Shown here: piece after piece, positions 10,388-19,088 of the stretch
Position numbering within the stretch: position 1 is the stretch's first letter
Layout: every line of letters starts with the position of its first letter
NCBI RefSeq assembly: GCF_003086355.1
Contig: NZ_CP031733.1
Coordinates: forward strand, 558,001-622,000
Length of the DNA stretch: 64,000 nucleotides
Reading direction: 5' to 3'
From: Streptococcus chenjunshii
GTDB lineage: Bacteria; Bacillota; Bacilli; Lactobacillales; Streptococcaceae
Program-made: the position numbers and the translations under genes
Notes under the pieces: generated by a model
Database searches by the model: none
The model's input: the letters and a program-made list of their open reading frames with translations, nothing else
Told to the model about the DNA's origin: nothing

Positions 10388-11383
10388 ATAGTGGCAGCAA
10401 GCTATGAACTGTCAGCGTTTTGATAAGAGATGCAGGATGAACTCGGCTGATTTTTAACTGGAGCTCATCACAGTGGAGCAAATAAAACATACAGTTAAAT
10501 GAATGGCATGAAAATGTGGAAGTGCGACTATTTGAAACAAGAAAGAATGACAGGACTGGTTATTAGAAATTAAAACGGTCTCTAAGAGCATTTGTGTGAA
10601 ACGATTTAAGACAAGAAACAAGATCAAATCGGTTATTTTCTAGGAGGTGCTGGAAGAAGGGCTATGCTTTGGCTGCAGCCAAAGCAACATTCTTATGATG
10701 ATGTTCTTACTTTACAAAAACTTATGCCGAGATAAGGGAACGGAACGCAGCTTAAATCTGGTTAAAAATAGAACGGTGAGAAGAGAATGCTCCCCTTAAG
10801 CTATTTAGCCTTAGGACTAGTAAAAAGCAGTCATTACATGTAGGAGCGGGCCGTCTAGGACAGCTGTAATTTCTGTGGAAGTTTTCACGCTTAAAAATTT
10901 TAGCCAAAGTGATATTTTTGCTATTCATTTTAATCAATTCTATGATAGAGTTATCCTGTATGAGTCTTTTTAATGTGGGTTTCGATGCTTATCATTATAA
11001 GCCCATATAGGATTATTTATATACTCAATTCCATAATCCCTGCGGAAGCTTTTTCCTAGCTGGCAGATATGATAGATCCAGATATATTTAACTCTAAGCC
11101 CAAAAATTCTGACAAAAGGTAAAGATTAACCGTCATTGGCTCCTTAATTAATACAGTAAAGTTTCTTTGATAAAGTGCTGTAAAGCTGCGGGTCATTTTT
11201 AACTATAAGAAAATTTTGAAAAAATACACTTTTTAGTTTATAATAGGAATGCTGTATAGAAGATATCGACGGTTCTTATCCAGAGACGTAAAAACTGTCG
11301 GAGCTTTTCCTGATACAGAAGGGTCAGCTGCCGCTGGCTAACTGCAAATATTTCAAGTTCAAGAAAAAGGAAGCGGCCTTGAT
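10388..11383. other. About 1 kb with no recognisable gene
   Basis: No credible coding frame, repeat copy or RNA gene was seen between the helicase and the next gene except for a promoter near its right end. Short open stretches such as the one around 10640-10735 have no recognisable motif. It may be decayed coding sequence. Confidence 0.5.
11216..11244 (+). promoter_or_regulatory. Sigma-A promoter for the 11384 gene
   Basis: TTGAAA and TATAAT are separated by exactly 17 bases, giving a leader of about 130 nt before ATG 11384. Confidence 0.7.
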
Positions 11384-11989
11384 ATGATGAGAAAAAAATT
11401 TCCTCTTGTTGCAGATGATGAGCAAATCGCCCAAGAACCGATAATCATGCGGCTTTATAACAATGAAGATTTGATTAATAATATTCATGGTCCTTATCAA
11501 GACAAAGACTTCACTGATGTGACCAAGGATTTTAATTTTGTTGACCAAACGCCGGGGGTAAGGGAGAAGGCGCCTGAACGCCTGCAGACAGTTAATGAAG
11601 GAAAATCTTATGCGCAGAAAGCGAAAGAAGAAGCAAGACGCGATATTAAGGAAAAACGCCGGACTTTTTTAGCAAATGAAACGAAAGTGCCTGCCAAACC
11701 TGCTTTTCAGCGTCAGTCCTCATCCTATGTTTCTCAGCCCAAATCCAGCCGCCGGTCTGATAATGAACTGAGCCGTTTTTCAGAAAAACTTCATCAGGAA
11801 ACCTATATTTTAGCTGAACTGCCTCGGGTATATACAGAACCTGATAATTCTTCGCGGACGAAACCGCAAAAAAATACTTATGATTTTCTCAAACGCAGTC
11901 AGATTTATAATAAACAGGATCTACAAACGCAGAGGGAACATCAGTTAGCTCAGGAATTGAATCTGACCCGTTTTGCAGAGATGGACTGA
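11384..11989 (+). CDS. Streptococcal conserved hypothetical protein
   Basis: This 201-residue highly charged protein is rich in Lys, Arg, Glu, Gln and Ser and has no membrane segment or enzyme motif. The middle (about 60-150) looks disordered and basic; the end (YDFLKRSQIYN...LAQELNLTRFAEMD) looks helical. A gene of this kind between the SNF2 helicase and murC is a usual streptococcal neighbour, which supports a real gene, but I do not recognise a function. The start may be either of two adjacent ATGs (11384 or 11387), and the Shine-Dalgarno sequence is weak. Confidence 0.7.
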   Translation: MMRKKFPLVADDEQIAQEPIIMRLYNNEDLINNIHGPYQDKDFTDVTKDFNFVDQTPGVREKAPERLQTVNEGKSYAQKAKEEARRDIKEKRRTFLANETKVPAKPAFQRQSSSYVSQPKSSRRSDNELSRFSEKLHQETYILAELPRVYTEPDNSSRTKPQKNTYDFLKRSQIYNKQDLQTQREHQLAQELNLTRFAEMD

Positions 11990-12060
11990 TGAGGAACAGC
12001 GAAACGTTTTTTCAGGCATTTAGGCAAGGCTGTGAAAGTGCCTGGAATTTTTTGTGAGTA

Positions 12061-12171
12061 AACAGAACGGCCTAAATGCTGCGGGAAAAAGATAGACTTC
12101 CCTTGAGTCTTTAATGACTCAGCGGTCAGTCTCCTATTTTCCTTTTGCGTTTTTAACGGCCTTTGTATCTT
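12061..12171 (+). repeat. Modular hairpin repeat, copy 1 (arm type GCTGCGGG/TTGCGT)
   Basis: This is the first of four tandem copies before murC. The left end is degenerate (AACAGAACGGCCTAA); the right end AACGGCCTTTGTATCTT is intact. The arms ATGCTGCGGGAAAAAGATAG and CTATTTTCCTTTTGCGT pair. The loop carries the CTTCCCTTGAGTC...GACTCAGCGGTC cassette, itself a small hairpin. Confidence 0.85.
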
Positions 12172-12177
12172 GATGGA

Positions 12178-12287
12178 ATTGAACACGGCCTAAGCTCTTT
12201 GCAAAAAAGATAAAACTTCCTAGAAACTAAGTTTTCAGCGTCAGTTTTCCTATTTTTGCTGTGAGCTTTTCACGGCCTTTGTATCTT
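12178..12287 (+). repeat. Modular hairpin repeat, copy 2 (arm type AGCTCTTTGC/GCTGTGAGCT)
   Basis: The left end GAATTGAACACGGCCTAA and right end CACGGCCTTTGTATCTT are intact. The arm sequence differs from copy 1, yet GCTCTTTGCAAAAAAGATA still pairs with TATTTTTGCTGTGAGC. The loop is the ACTTCCTAGAAACTAAGTTT cassette. Confidence 0.85.
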
Positions 12288-12292
12288 GGTGG

Positions 12293-12405
12293 AATTGAAC
12301 ACGGCCTAAACGCTGCGGGAAAAAGATAGACTTCCCTTGAGTTTTTAATGACTCAGTGGTCAGTCTCCTATTTTCCTTTTGCGTTTTTAACGGCCTTTGT
12401 ATCTT
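12293..12405 (+). repeat. Modular hairpin repeat, copy 3 (as copy 1)
   Basis: Nearly identical to copy 1 in arms and loop, with intact ends. The junction with copy 2 is the short spacer GGTG. Confidence 0.87.
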
Positions 12406-12408
12406 GGT

Positions 12409-12519
12409 GAATTGAACACGGCCTAAAATCCTAGTGAAAAAGATGAAGTCCGCCGCGATGTGGGTCATCGCTCGTCCTTCTCTATTTTCATACGGATTTT
12501 TATACGGCCTTTGTATCTT
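12409..12519 (+). repeat. Modular hairpin repeat, copy 4 (arm type ATCCTAGTGAAAA/TTTTCATACGGAT)
   Basis: A third arm pair is used, with a GTCCGCCGCGATG...CATCGCTCGTCC loop. The final TATCTT lies 4 bases before the murC Shine-Dalgarno AAGGAG, so the hairpin directly abuts the ribosome-binding site. Confidence 0.88.
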
Positions 12520-12534
12520 GGTTAAGGAGTGAAT

Positions 12535-13866
12535 ATGTCAAAGACCTATCATTTTATTGGAATTAAGGGCTCAGGGATGAGCGCTCTTGCGCTTATGCTT
12601 CAGCAAATGGGCTATAAGGTTCAGGGGAGCGATGTGGAAAAATATTATTTCACACAGCGGGGGCTTGAACAGGCTGGTATTGCCGTTCTTCCTTTTTCAG
12701 AAACCAATATCACACCTGATTTGGAACTGATTGCCGGCAATGCTTTTCGTGCAGATAACAATATTGAAGTTGCTTATGCTCTTAAGAACGGTCTTGGCTT
12801 TAAACGTTATCATGAGTTTCTTGGAGACTTTATGACACAGTTCACCAGCTTCGGGGTAGCTGGTGCTCATGGGAAAACATCAACAACCGGACTTTTATCC
12901 CATGTCCTAAAAAATATAACTGATACATCCTATCTTATTGGGGATGGGACCGGACGCGGTCTGGCCGGCAGCAAATATTTTGTTTTTGAATCAGATGAGT
13001 ATGAGCGTCACTTCATGCCTTATCACCCAGAATATTCAATAATTACCAATATTGACTTTGATCACCCTGATTACTTTACCAGCATTACTGATGTTTTTAA
13101 TGCTTTTAGTGATTATGCGCAGCAGGTCCAAAAAGGTCTTTTTGTGTACGGCGAAGATCCTCATCTTAGGCGTCTGAAGACAGAGGCTCCTATTTATTAT
13201 TATGGATTTGATCCTGCTGATGACTTTATTGCTTATGATATTATTCGTACAACAAATGGGTCTGATTTTAAAGTTAGATATGGTGAAAAAGTACTCGGTA
13301 ACTTTCATGTTCCAGCCTATGGGCGCCATAATATTCTGAACGCAACAGCTGTGATTGGCAATCTCTTCATTGCCGGATTTGATATGGACTTGGTTGCTCA
13401 GCATTTGAGAACATTTAAAGGGGTTAAACGGCGTTTTTCTGAAAAAGTAATTAATGGGACTGTTATTATTGATGATTTTGCGCATCACCCGACCGAAATT
13501 ATTGCCACTCTTGATGCAGCCAGACAAAAATACCCCAGTAAGGAAATTGTCGCTATTTTTCAGCCGCATACCTTTACTCGCACCATTGCTCTGCTGGATG
13601 AATTTGCTGAGGCTCTTAATGAAGCTGACAGCGTCTATTTAGCACAAATTTATGGTTCAGCGCGCGAAGTAGACAATGGTGATGTTAAAGTGGAAGATTT
13701 AGCTCAAAAAATTAATAAGCCTTCCGAAGTTGTTACGGTTGAGAATGTTTCGCCTCTGCTTGACCATGACGATGCCGTCTATGTTTTTATGGGAGCAGGA
13801 GATATTCAGCTTTACGAACGGTCTTTTGAAGAACTTTTGGCAAATCTGACCAAAAATACACAATAA
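12535..13866 (+). CDS. murC: UDP-N-acetylmuramate-L-alanine ligase
   Basis: This 443-residue Mur ligase adds L-Ala to UDP-MurNAc, the first peptide step of peptidoglycan synthesis. It has an N-terminal Rossmann motif [14 protein letters not shown]-binding [10 protein letters not shown] (about residue 110), FESDEYE and the [12 protein letters not shown] segment. The start is ATG 12535 ([14 protein letters not shown]), 5 bases after AAGGAG; an in-frame GTG at 12529 overlaps that site and is rejected. Four tandem hairpin repeats fill the leader. A different repeat with a terminator follows. Confidence 0.95.
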   Translation: MSKTYHFIGIKGSGMSALALMLQQMGYKVQGSDVEKYYFTQRGLEQAGIAVLPFSETNITPDLELIAGNAFRADNNIEVAYALKNGLGFKRYHEFLGDFMTQFTSFGVAGAHGKTSTTGLLSHVLKNITDTSYLIGDGTGRGLAGSKYFVFESDEYERHFMPYHPEYSIITNIDFDHPDYFTSITDVFNAFSDYAQQVQKGLFVYGEDPHLRRLKTEAPIYYYGFDPADDFIAYDIIRTTNGSDFKVRYGEKVLGNFHVPAYGRHNILNATAVIGNLFIAGFDMDLVAQHLRTFKGVKRRFSEKVINGTVIIDDFAHHPTEIIATLDAARQKYPSKEIVAIFQPHTFTRTIALLDEFAEALNEADSVYLAQIYGSAREVDNGDVKVEDLAQKINKPSEVVTVENVSPLLDHDDAVYVFMGAGDIQLYERSFEELLANLTKNTQ

Positions 13867-13872
13867 CTATTG

Positions 13873-14054
13873 GAGAGTGGGACAAAAATTGTAAATTGTC
13901 ATAAAATGACGCTTTGGTTTTGCTGTCCTGTCTCCGCACAGTTGATTAGGTATCCCTTGTGCAATAAGGGATAAGAACTTCCAATCAACCACTGCGCCAA
14001 ATGCATAAGTTTAAAAAAAGTAAAGCGAGGCAGGACTTTTGTCCCTGCCTCTTA
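13873..14054 (+). repeat. GTGGGACA-type intergenic repeat with terminator (copy A)
   Basis: About 180 bp, beginning GAGTGGGACAAAAATTG and ending in the hairpin GAGGCAGGAC/GTCCCTGCCTC. Blocks such as AATTGTCATAA.ATGACGCTT and AAGAACTTCCAATCAACCACTG recur at 59283-59476. It follows the murC stop and probably serves as its terminator. Confidence 0.8.
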
Positions 14055-14073
14055 CCATCTTTGTATCTTGATG

Positions 14074-14281
14074 GAATTGAACACGGCCTAAGAGCAGTGC
14101 AAAAAAAACATAGCTAAGTTTAGAATTGATTTCAAGTTAATAGCCGTAGACGTCTGAAAGCTTTATCGCCTAACAGTCGACCGCAGCTTTCTAGTCGTCT
14201 TGGCAGAGGTGCGTCTACGAAATCAGAGATTTCGGACTTACCGTCATTTTTGCTTTGCTCTTTTTACGGCCTTTGTATCTT
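14074..14281 (+). repeat. Modular hairpin repeat with the long loop cassette
   Basis: Ends and the AGAGCAGTGC/GCTTTGCTCT arms are intact. The loop carries the long cassette (GTAGACGTCTGAAAGC to GGACTTACCGTC). A stray right-end fragment, ATCTTTGTATCTTG, lies just before it at about 14057-14070. Confidence 0.85.
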
Positions 14282-14284
14282 GAT

Positions 14285-14397
14285 GGAACTGAACACGGCC
14301 TAAGAGCTGTGCAAAAAAGATAGTCTGTCCTAGAACCTTGCGGTTCTTCGTCCAGCCTCCTATTTTTGCTTTGCTCTTTTTACGGCCTTTGTATCTT
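14285..14397 (+). repeat. Modular hairpin repeat before the GNAT gene
   Basis: Arms are AGAGCTGTGCAAAAAAGATAG and CTATTTTTGCTTTGCTCT; the loop is CCTAGAACC...GGTTCTTCG. TATCTT ends 3 bases before the GAGAGG ribosome-binding site of the next gene. Confidence 0.85.
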
Positions 14398-14413
14398 GAT
14401 GAGAGGAATTTTT

Positions 14414-14914
14414 ATGTTGTTGATTAGGGAGGGAAAGGAAGAGGATTGGGTTACTGTTTCCGGTATAGAACAAGCGAATTTTCCGCCGGAAGAGGCTGCG
14501 GATTCTCAAACGATTAAGGAGCGTCTCAGCTGTATCAGTGATACCTTTCTTATTGCAGAAATTGCTGGGGAAGTTGTCGGTTATATTGAAGGGCCGGTGA
14601 TTTCGCAGCGTTACCTGACAGATGATCTTTTTCACACTGTGGCGCCTAATCCTCCTCAGGGCGGGTTTATTGCAGTGACAAGTCTGTCAGTAGCACCTGC
14701 TCATCAAGGTCAAGGTGTTGGGACAGCTCTGCTTGCGGCTTTGAAAGATTTATCGCTTGCTCAGAAACGTCAGGGGATTACACTGACTTGCCATGACTAT
14801 TTAATCTCCTACTATGAAATGAATGGTTTTACCGATGAAGGAGAATCAGTTTCGCAGCATGGCGGTTCTGTTTGGTATAATTTAGTATGGGAAAATCTGC
14901 AGGATGATATGTAA
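14414..14914 (+). CDS. GNAT-family N-acetyltransferase
   Basis: This 166-residue protein has the acetyl-CoA-binding core SVAPAHQGQGVGTALL (A motif) and a C-terminal YYEMNGF segment, typical of GNAT acetyltransferases of unknown substrate. An upstream in-frame ATG at 14366 would put 16 residues inside the hairpin repeat. ATG 14414 is preferred because GAGAGG lies 7 bases ahead and the fold starts with LLIREGKEED. It sits between murC and mltG and may be cotranscribed with mltG. Confidence 0.85.
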   Translation: MLLIREGKEEDWVTVSGIEQANFPPEEAADSQTIKERLSCISDTFLIAEIAGEVVGYIEGPVISQRYLTDDLFHTVAPNPPQGGFIAVTSLSVAPAHQGQGVGTALLAALKDLSLAQKRQGITLTCHDYLISYYEMNGFTDEGESVSQHGGSVWYNLVWENLQDDM

Positions 14915-15010
14915 GCCTTTTATTAAGAATAGATGACAAAAAAGTATCCAGTTGCTTTTATCCCGCTTTTGGGTTATAATGGCGTTTGATTAAGATGAGG
15001 AGGGTGTGTT

Positions 15011-16636
15011 TTGACCGATTTTAAGGATGATAAGCAAGACAGTCAAGATTTGAAACACTTTAAAGAAAAGCTTCTTGCTGAATTAGAAGAGGCCAATCAA
15101 CTCAGAAAACAGCAGGAAGAAGCCTTAGCACAAAAAGAAGCAGCTGGCAGTGCCCCTGCTGATTTTGTAGCCGACAAGGCCGGCGATGATGAGTCTATTC
15201 CGCAAAAGGAGCCTATTTTTCCTGAGGATAAGCAAACAGGGCTGCAGTCCGCTGATTCAGAACTGTCTTTCGCTGACAGTTCTTCTCAAGAAGCAGCGGC
15301 TGTCGGGGATGTAGATGCTTTTCAATCCTTTCCTGCAGATAATGCCGCTGAAAAGAAGCAGCCCAGTTTGGACAGAGCTGAGCAGCTGAAATCTGATGGT
15401 GAAGAAAAGCCGGATTCAGCTGCTGAACAAGAAGATTTTTCTGCAGCTGAACAGAGAGCAACAGTTGGCAGAAGACGGAGGCAGAAGCAGAAGACAGATA
15501 AAATGGCTAAGAGAATTGCTCGTGTTCTTATTCTAGCCATTATTCTGCTTTTGGCAGCCTTTATCTTTTTTGCCTATCGCTATGTTGCAGACGGAATTGC
15601 TCCGGTTGATAAAAAGTCAACAGACTATGTTACAGTAGAAATCCCTGAAGGTTCCGGTAATAAGTATATTGGCCAGATTTTAGAAGAGGCCGGCTTAATT
15701 AAAAGTGCAACTATTTTTAATTACTATACGAAGTTTAAAAACTACAGTAACTTTCAAAGCGGTTATTATAATCTGCAGAAAAGTATGGATTTAGATGAGA
15801 TTTCACAAATTTTGCAGGAGAGCGGAACTGCTGAGCCGCAGGAACCGGCACTTGGTAAAATTTTAGTGACAGAGGGCTATACTATTGATCAGATTGCAAC
15901 GGCTATAACCAAAAATACCATTGGTGACAAAAAGGCCACACCTTTTAAAAAATCTGATTTTCTAGCTCTTGTTAAAGACGAGAAATTTATCGCACGGATG
16001 ACTGAAAAATATCCTGAGCTCCTTGCTGGTTTACCAAGTGCAGATAAGGCTGTTTATCGGCTGGAAGGCTACCTGTTCCCAGCGACTTATAATTACTACG
16101 ACAATACGACATTAGAAGAGCTGGTCGAAGAGATGATTGCTACAAGTCATGCCTATATGTCTGAGTATTATTCGACTATCGAAGAAAAAGGAATGACTGT
16201 CAATGAAGTGCTTACCTTAGCTTCTCTTGTTGAAAAAGAGGGGGCTACAGATGAAGACCGCCGAAATATTGCCAGTGTGTTCTATAACCGTTTGGATGCA
16301 GATATGCCTTTACAGAGTAATATTGCCGTTCAGTATGCCTTGGGGACTCTGGGAGAGAAAACTTCTCTTAAAGATGATGCTACTATTGACACAAGCGTTG
16401 ATTCTCCGTATAATGATTATACCAATACTGGTTTGATGCCTGGTCCGGTAGACAGCCCAAGTCTTTCAGCAATTGAAGCGACCATCAGTCCGTCTGATAC
16501 AAAGTATTTATACTTTGTGGCAGATGTTACCACTGGCGAAGTTTACTTTGCTGAAACTTTAGAAGAGCATGAAGCCAATGTTGAAAAATATATTAACAGT
16601 AAATTGGATGATTCATCATCTTCATCAGATAGTTAA
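15011..16636 (+). CDS. mltG: MltG-type endolytic murein transglycosylase
   Basis: This 541-residue protein has an acidic, disordered cytoplasmic N-terminus (about 1-165), one transmembrane helix (about 172-192) and an extracellular YceG domain with the catalytic Glu in SLVEKEG (about 406). It cleaves nascent glycan strands near the lateral growth machinery. The start is TTG 15011 behind GAGGAGGGTG; no nearer ATG fits. The long N-terminus is a streptococcal trait. greA follows 71 bases later. Confidence 0.92.
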   Translation: MTDFKDDKQDSQDLKHFKEKLLAELEEANQLRKQQEEALAQKEAAGSAPADFVADKAGDDESIPQKEPIFPEDKQTGLQSADSELSFADSSSQEAAAVGDVDAFQSFPADNAAEKKQPSLDRAEQLKSDGEEKPDSAAEQEDFSAAEQRATVGRRRRQKQKTDKMAKRIARVLILAIILLLAAFIFFAYRYVADGIAPVDKKSTDYVTVEIPEGSGNKYIGQILEEAGLIKSATIFNYYTKFKNYSNFQSGYYNLQKSMDLDEISQILQESGTAEPQEPALGKILVTEGYTIDQIATAITKNTIGDKKATPFKKSDFLALVKDEKFIARMTEKYPELLAGLPSADKAVYRLEGYLFPATYNYYDNTTLEELVEEMIATSHAYMSEYYSTIEEKGMTVNEVLTLASLVEKEGATDEDRRNIASVFYNRLDADMPLQSNIAVQYALGTLGEKTSLKDDATIDTSVDSPYNDYTNTGLMPGPVDSPSLSAIEATISPSDTKYLYFVADVTTGEVYFAETLEEHEANVEKYINSKLDDSSSSSDS

Positions 16637-16707
16637 AAGCAAACATGGTGTGGAAACGCATCATGTTTGACTTTGGTAAAAACAAAAAATAGAAAAGAGA
16701 ACAAAAA

Positions 16708-17190
16708 ATGACAGAAAAAACTTATCCTATGACGCTCGCTGAAAAAGAACAGCTTGAACAAGAACTTGAAGAATTAAAATTAGTCCGCCGCCCAGAAGTG
16801 GTTGAACGGATTAAAATTGCCCGTTCTTATGGAGACCTTTCGGAAAACAGTGAATATGATGCTGCTAAAGATGAGCAGGCCTTTGTTGAAGGTCAGATTT
16901 CAACACTGGAGACAAAAATTCGTTATGCAGAAATTATTGACAGTGACGCCGTTGCTAAAGATGAGGTAGCTATTGGAAAAACTGTTGTTGTGCAGGAAAT
17001 CGGAACGAATGATAAGGATACCTATGCAATTGTCGGTGCAACTGGTGCTGATGTGTTTTCAGGAAAAATTTCAAATGAGAGCCCGATTGCCCAAGCACTT
17101 ATTGGAAGAAAGAAAGGCGATCAGGTTACGATTGAAACACCTGCCGGCAGCTATGATGTTGAGATCGTCAGTGTTGAGAAAACCGCTTAA
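16708..17190 (+). CDS. greA: Transcription elongation factor GreA
   Basis: This 160-residue protein has the N-terminal coiled coil with the acidic tip ([20 protein letters not shown]) and a C-terminal FKBP-like domain. It rescues backtracked RNA polymerase by stimulating transcript cleavage. It lies downstream of mltG, as in other streptococci. The stop is followed 2 bases later by the end of a truncated hairpin repeat. Confidence 0.97.
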   Translation: MTEKTYPMTLAEKEQLEQELEELKLVRRPEVVERIKIARSYGDLSENSEYDAAKDEQAFVEGQISTLETKIRYAEIIDSDAVAKDEVAIGKTVVVQEIGTNDKDTYAIVGATGADVFSGKISNESPIAQALIGRKKGDQVTIETPAGSYDVEIVSVEKTA

Positions 17191-17192
17191 CA

Positions 17193-17280
17193 CCAAGATA
17201 CAAAGGCCATATAAAAAGGGGGAAGTCCGAAATCATCGATTTCGCAGACGCACCCCTGTCAGGATGGCTAGGTGTCTGCA
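17193..17280 (-). repeat. Truncated modular hairpin repeat after greA
   Basis: On the minus strand it shows the right end (AAGATACAAAGGCC as read on +) and part of the long loop cassette (AAGTCCGAAATC...GCAGACGCACCCC). The left end is missing. Confidence 0.75.
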
Positions 17281-17331
17281 GTTCAAAACTTGGTCATATC
17301 TTTTTTTAAGAGGAGGACCTCTAAAACAAAT

Positions 17332-17379
17332 AAAGGCAGAGAAAACAGATGCTTGTCATATTTTCTCTGCCTTTTATTT
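17332..17379 (+). terminator. Terminator after greA
   Basis: AAAGGCAGAGAAAA pairs with TTTTCTCTGCCTTTT and is followed by an AT-rich run. Confidence 0.85.
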
Positions 17380-17416
17380 ATAGAATGATAGAGTGGACCC
17401 TAAAAAGGACAGTCCT

Positions 17417-17470
17417 AAAAAAACAGCTGAGCTGTTCTCTATAGGAGAGAGAATCTACTCAGCTGTTTTA
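17417..17470 (-). terminator. Terminator of yidC
   Basis: AACAGCTGAG and CTCAGCTGTT form a long stem with T-runs on the minus strand (AAAAAAA on +), just past the yidC stop. Confidence 0.75.
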
Positions 17471-17485
17471 CTGTCTGAAATTGAA

Positions 17486-18403
17486 TTAATTTCTTCTTTT
17501 TTGTTTGCCAGCATTGCGTTTGGGTCTATTGGCAGAGATAGCAGCCTGTTTTTTGCTGCCTGCTGCTGGAGTAACATCTTTGGGACGCTTTGCTGACTTA
17601 GCGGCTTTAGGTGGATTCTCTTTGAACTCTTTTTCAACCTGCTGCCGGAGTTTAGGACGAATCAAGTGGGTTGTAATCAGCTGCTGAGCAATACTGAAAA
17701 TACCGCCGACAAACCAATACAGGGCCACACTTGCCGGGAGGGAAATAGACATCATTACCATCATCAGCGGCATCATGTACATAGTTGTGCGCATTTGAGC
17801 TTTTTGCTCTTCAGCAACAGCCTGGAGGGACAGCCAAGACTGCAAAAAGTAAAGTACGGCAATGATAGCAGTCAGCACCAGACTGCGCTCAGCTAAATTA
17901 ATACCGAGAAAATTGCTATTTGGAACTTCACGCGCAGCAAAATACAGAGCAGAAATGAAAGGCATTTGGATGAGCAGCGGCAGACAGCCGATACCACCCA
18001 GCATACTGACGCCGTTTTCGCGCTGAGCAGCCATCAATTCCGATTGAGCGGCTAATTTTTCTTCCTGAGTTTTAGCCTCTTTGATGCGTTCATTAATCGG
18101 TTCAAAGATTGGCTTAAGGTAGGCCATTTTTTCTGACTGATAGCTGGCTTTTTTGGATTGGTGAAGATTAAGCGGCAGAATAATTGTCCGGACAATTATC
18201 GTAACAAGTATGATGCCTAAACCATAGCCCAGTCCCATATTATTGGCAAAATAATCGATAGCTGCGGTCATGGGGCGACCTAAAAAATCCCAAATAATCC
18301 CACTAGGATTGCCGCTGGCATCCCGTCCGACACAGCCTGAAAGCAGCAGAAGCATCGCAGCTCCTGTTCCTGATAGTAAGAGACGTTTTAAATTCTTTTT
18401 CAC
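17486..18403 (-). CDS. yidC: YidC/Oxa1 membrane protein insertase (YidC2-like)
   Basis: This 305-residue lipoprotein precursor (LLLLSGCVG lipobox, about residues 17-25) has the 60KD_IMP core with five membrane segments and a positively charged C-terminal tail ([14 protein letters not shown]). It inserts and folds membrane proteins alone or with SecYEG. Streptococci carry two copies. The long basic tail and the acyP neighbour suggest the YidC2 type, which can bind ribosomes through its tail; this assignment is inferred. The start is GTG 18403. Confidence 0.9.
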   Translation of the reverse strand: MKKNLKRLLLSGTGAAMLLLLSGCVGRDASGNPSGIIWDFLGRPMTAAIDYFANNMGLGYGLGIILVTIIVRTIILPLNLHQSKKASYQSEKMAYLKPIFEPINERIKEAKTQEEKLAAQSELMAAQRENGVSMLGGIGCLPLLIQMPFISALYFAAREVPNSNFLGINLAERSLVLTAIIAVLYFLQSWLSLQAVAEEQKAQMRTTMYMMPLMMVMMSISLPASVALYWFVGGIFSIAQQLITTHLIRPKLRQQVEKEFKENPPKAAKSAKRPKDVTPAAGSKKQAAISANRPKRNAGKQKRRN

Positions 18404-18485
18404 CTTTTTATTCCTTTAAAATTTAATATACCTATCTATTTTACTTTTTTTTCTTTAAATTCTCAATAGTTCTAAAGACGGATTT

Positions 18486-18764
18486 TTAATTGGCCATTCG
18501 AAAATCTGTATAATCCGGAAAATTTCCTACTGACACATCAACGTAACTTACCTTGGCCCATTGGGACGGGCCCTTACGTATTTCCTGAATGAATTTAGCC
18601 ATTTTTCCTGAATCATCCGACTGAGCTAGAATTTCAACTGTTCCGTCATCATTATTCCAGACACGGCCGTAAATATCTCCTATTTCAAGTGCTAAAGCAT
18701 AGGTTGAATAGCGAAACCCAACTCCTTGGACACGTCCGGAAACAAGCAAACGTACTTTTTTCAT
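18486..18764 (-). CDS. acyP: Acylphosphatase
   Basis: This 92-residue protein contains VSGRVQGVGFRYS with the catalytic Arg and the NNDDGTVEI segment (Asn catalytic), diagnostic of acylphosphatases, which hydrolyse acyl phosphates in the cytoplasm. A longer frame from 18791 would begin inside the hairpin repeat; ATG 18764 follows AAGGAGG and is chosen. It is read toward yidC and divergently from the SpoU methyltransferase. Confidence 0.93.
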   Translation of the reverse strand: MKKVRLLVSGRVQGVGFRYSTYALALEIGDIYGRVWNNDDGTVEILAQSDDSGKMAKFIQEIRKGPSQWAKVSYVDVSVGNFPDYTDFRMAN

Positions 18765-18783
18765 ATCAAACCTCCTTATATTA

Positions 18784-19027
18784 AGATACAAAGGCCGTTA
18801 AGAACGCAAAGAGAAAATAGGCGGTAAGTCCGAAATCTTTGATTTCGCAGACGCACCCCTGCCAGGACGACTAGAAGGATGCGGTCGGCTGTTAAGACGA
18901 CAAAGCCTTCAGACGTCTACGGCTGGCAAGAAGTTGAGCAGAACTTAGTTCATAAGGTTCTCTCACTCTCTAATTTTCAAGTTTGGGCTACCTGTGTACT
19001 CTCACAGCGTTTAGACCGTGTTCAATT
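18784..19027 (-). repeat. Modular hairpin repeat in the acyP leader
   Basis: On the minus strand it runs from GAATTGAACACGGTCTAAACGCTGTGAG (19027 side) to AACGGCCTTTGTATCTT (18784), with the long loop cassette. The left clamp GGTC against right GGCC keeps pairing through a G-U. Its end lies about 5 bases from the acyP Shine-Dalgarno sequence. Confidence 0.83.
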
Positions 19028-19029
19028 CA

Positions 19030-19048
19030 CAAGATACAAAGGCCGTGA
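19030..19048 (-). repeat. Stray right end of the hairpin repeat
   Basis: AAGATACAAAGGCCGTG (as on +) abuts the left end of the full copy; only the terminal part remains. Confidence 0.6.
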
Positions 19049-19073
19049 AAAAATCTGTATCTTAGCCATTTTT

Positions 19074-19088
19074 TGATATAATATCTAT
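19074..19088 (+). promoter_or_regulatory. Extended -10 promoter giving a possibly leaderless mRNA
   Basis: TGATATAAT is followed by only six bases before ATG 19089. No Shine-Dalgarno sequence is present, and the usual start distance would place +1 on the A of ATG. Confidence 0.6.

Noticed and set aside
12250-12468. Minus-strand open frames inside the repeats (also 11950-12186, 14360-14635, 62561-62746)
   Set aside because: They translate repeat sequence (IQRPLKTQKENRR and similar) in several places; a by-product of the repeats with no start signals.
12172-12520. Tandem repeats before murC as a CRISPR array
   Set aside because: Units are imperfect palindromes with pairing arms and related loops, not identical short repeats with unique spacers, and no cas genes are present.
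14366-14413. Longer N-terminus for the GNAT protein
   Set aside because: The 16 extra residues are encoded by the hairpin repeat, and the ribosome-binding site lies downstream of that start.
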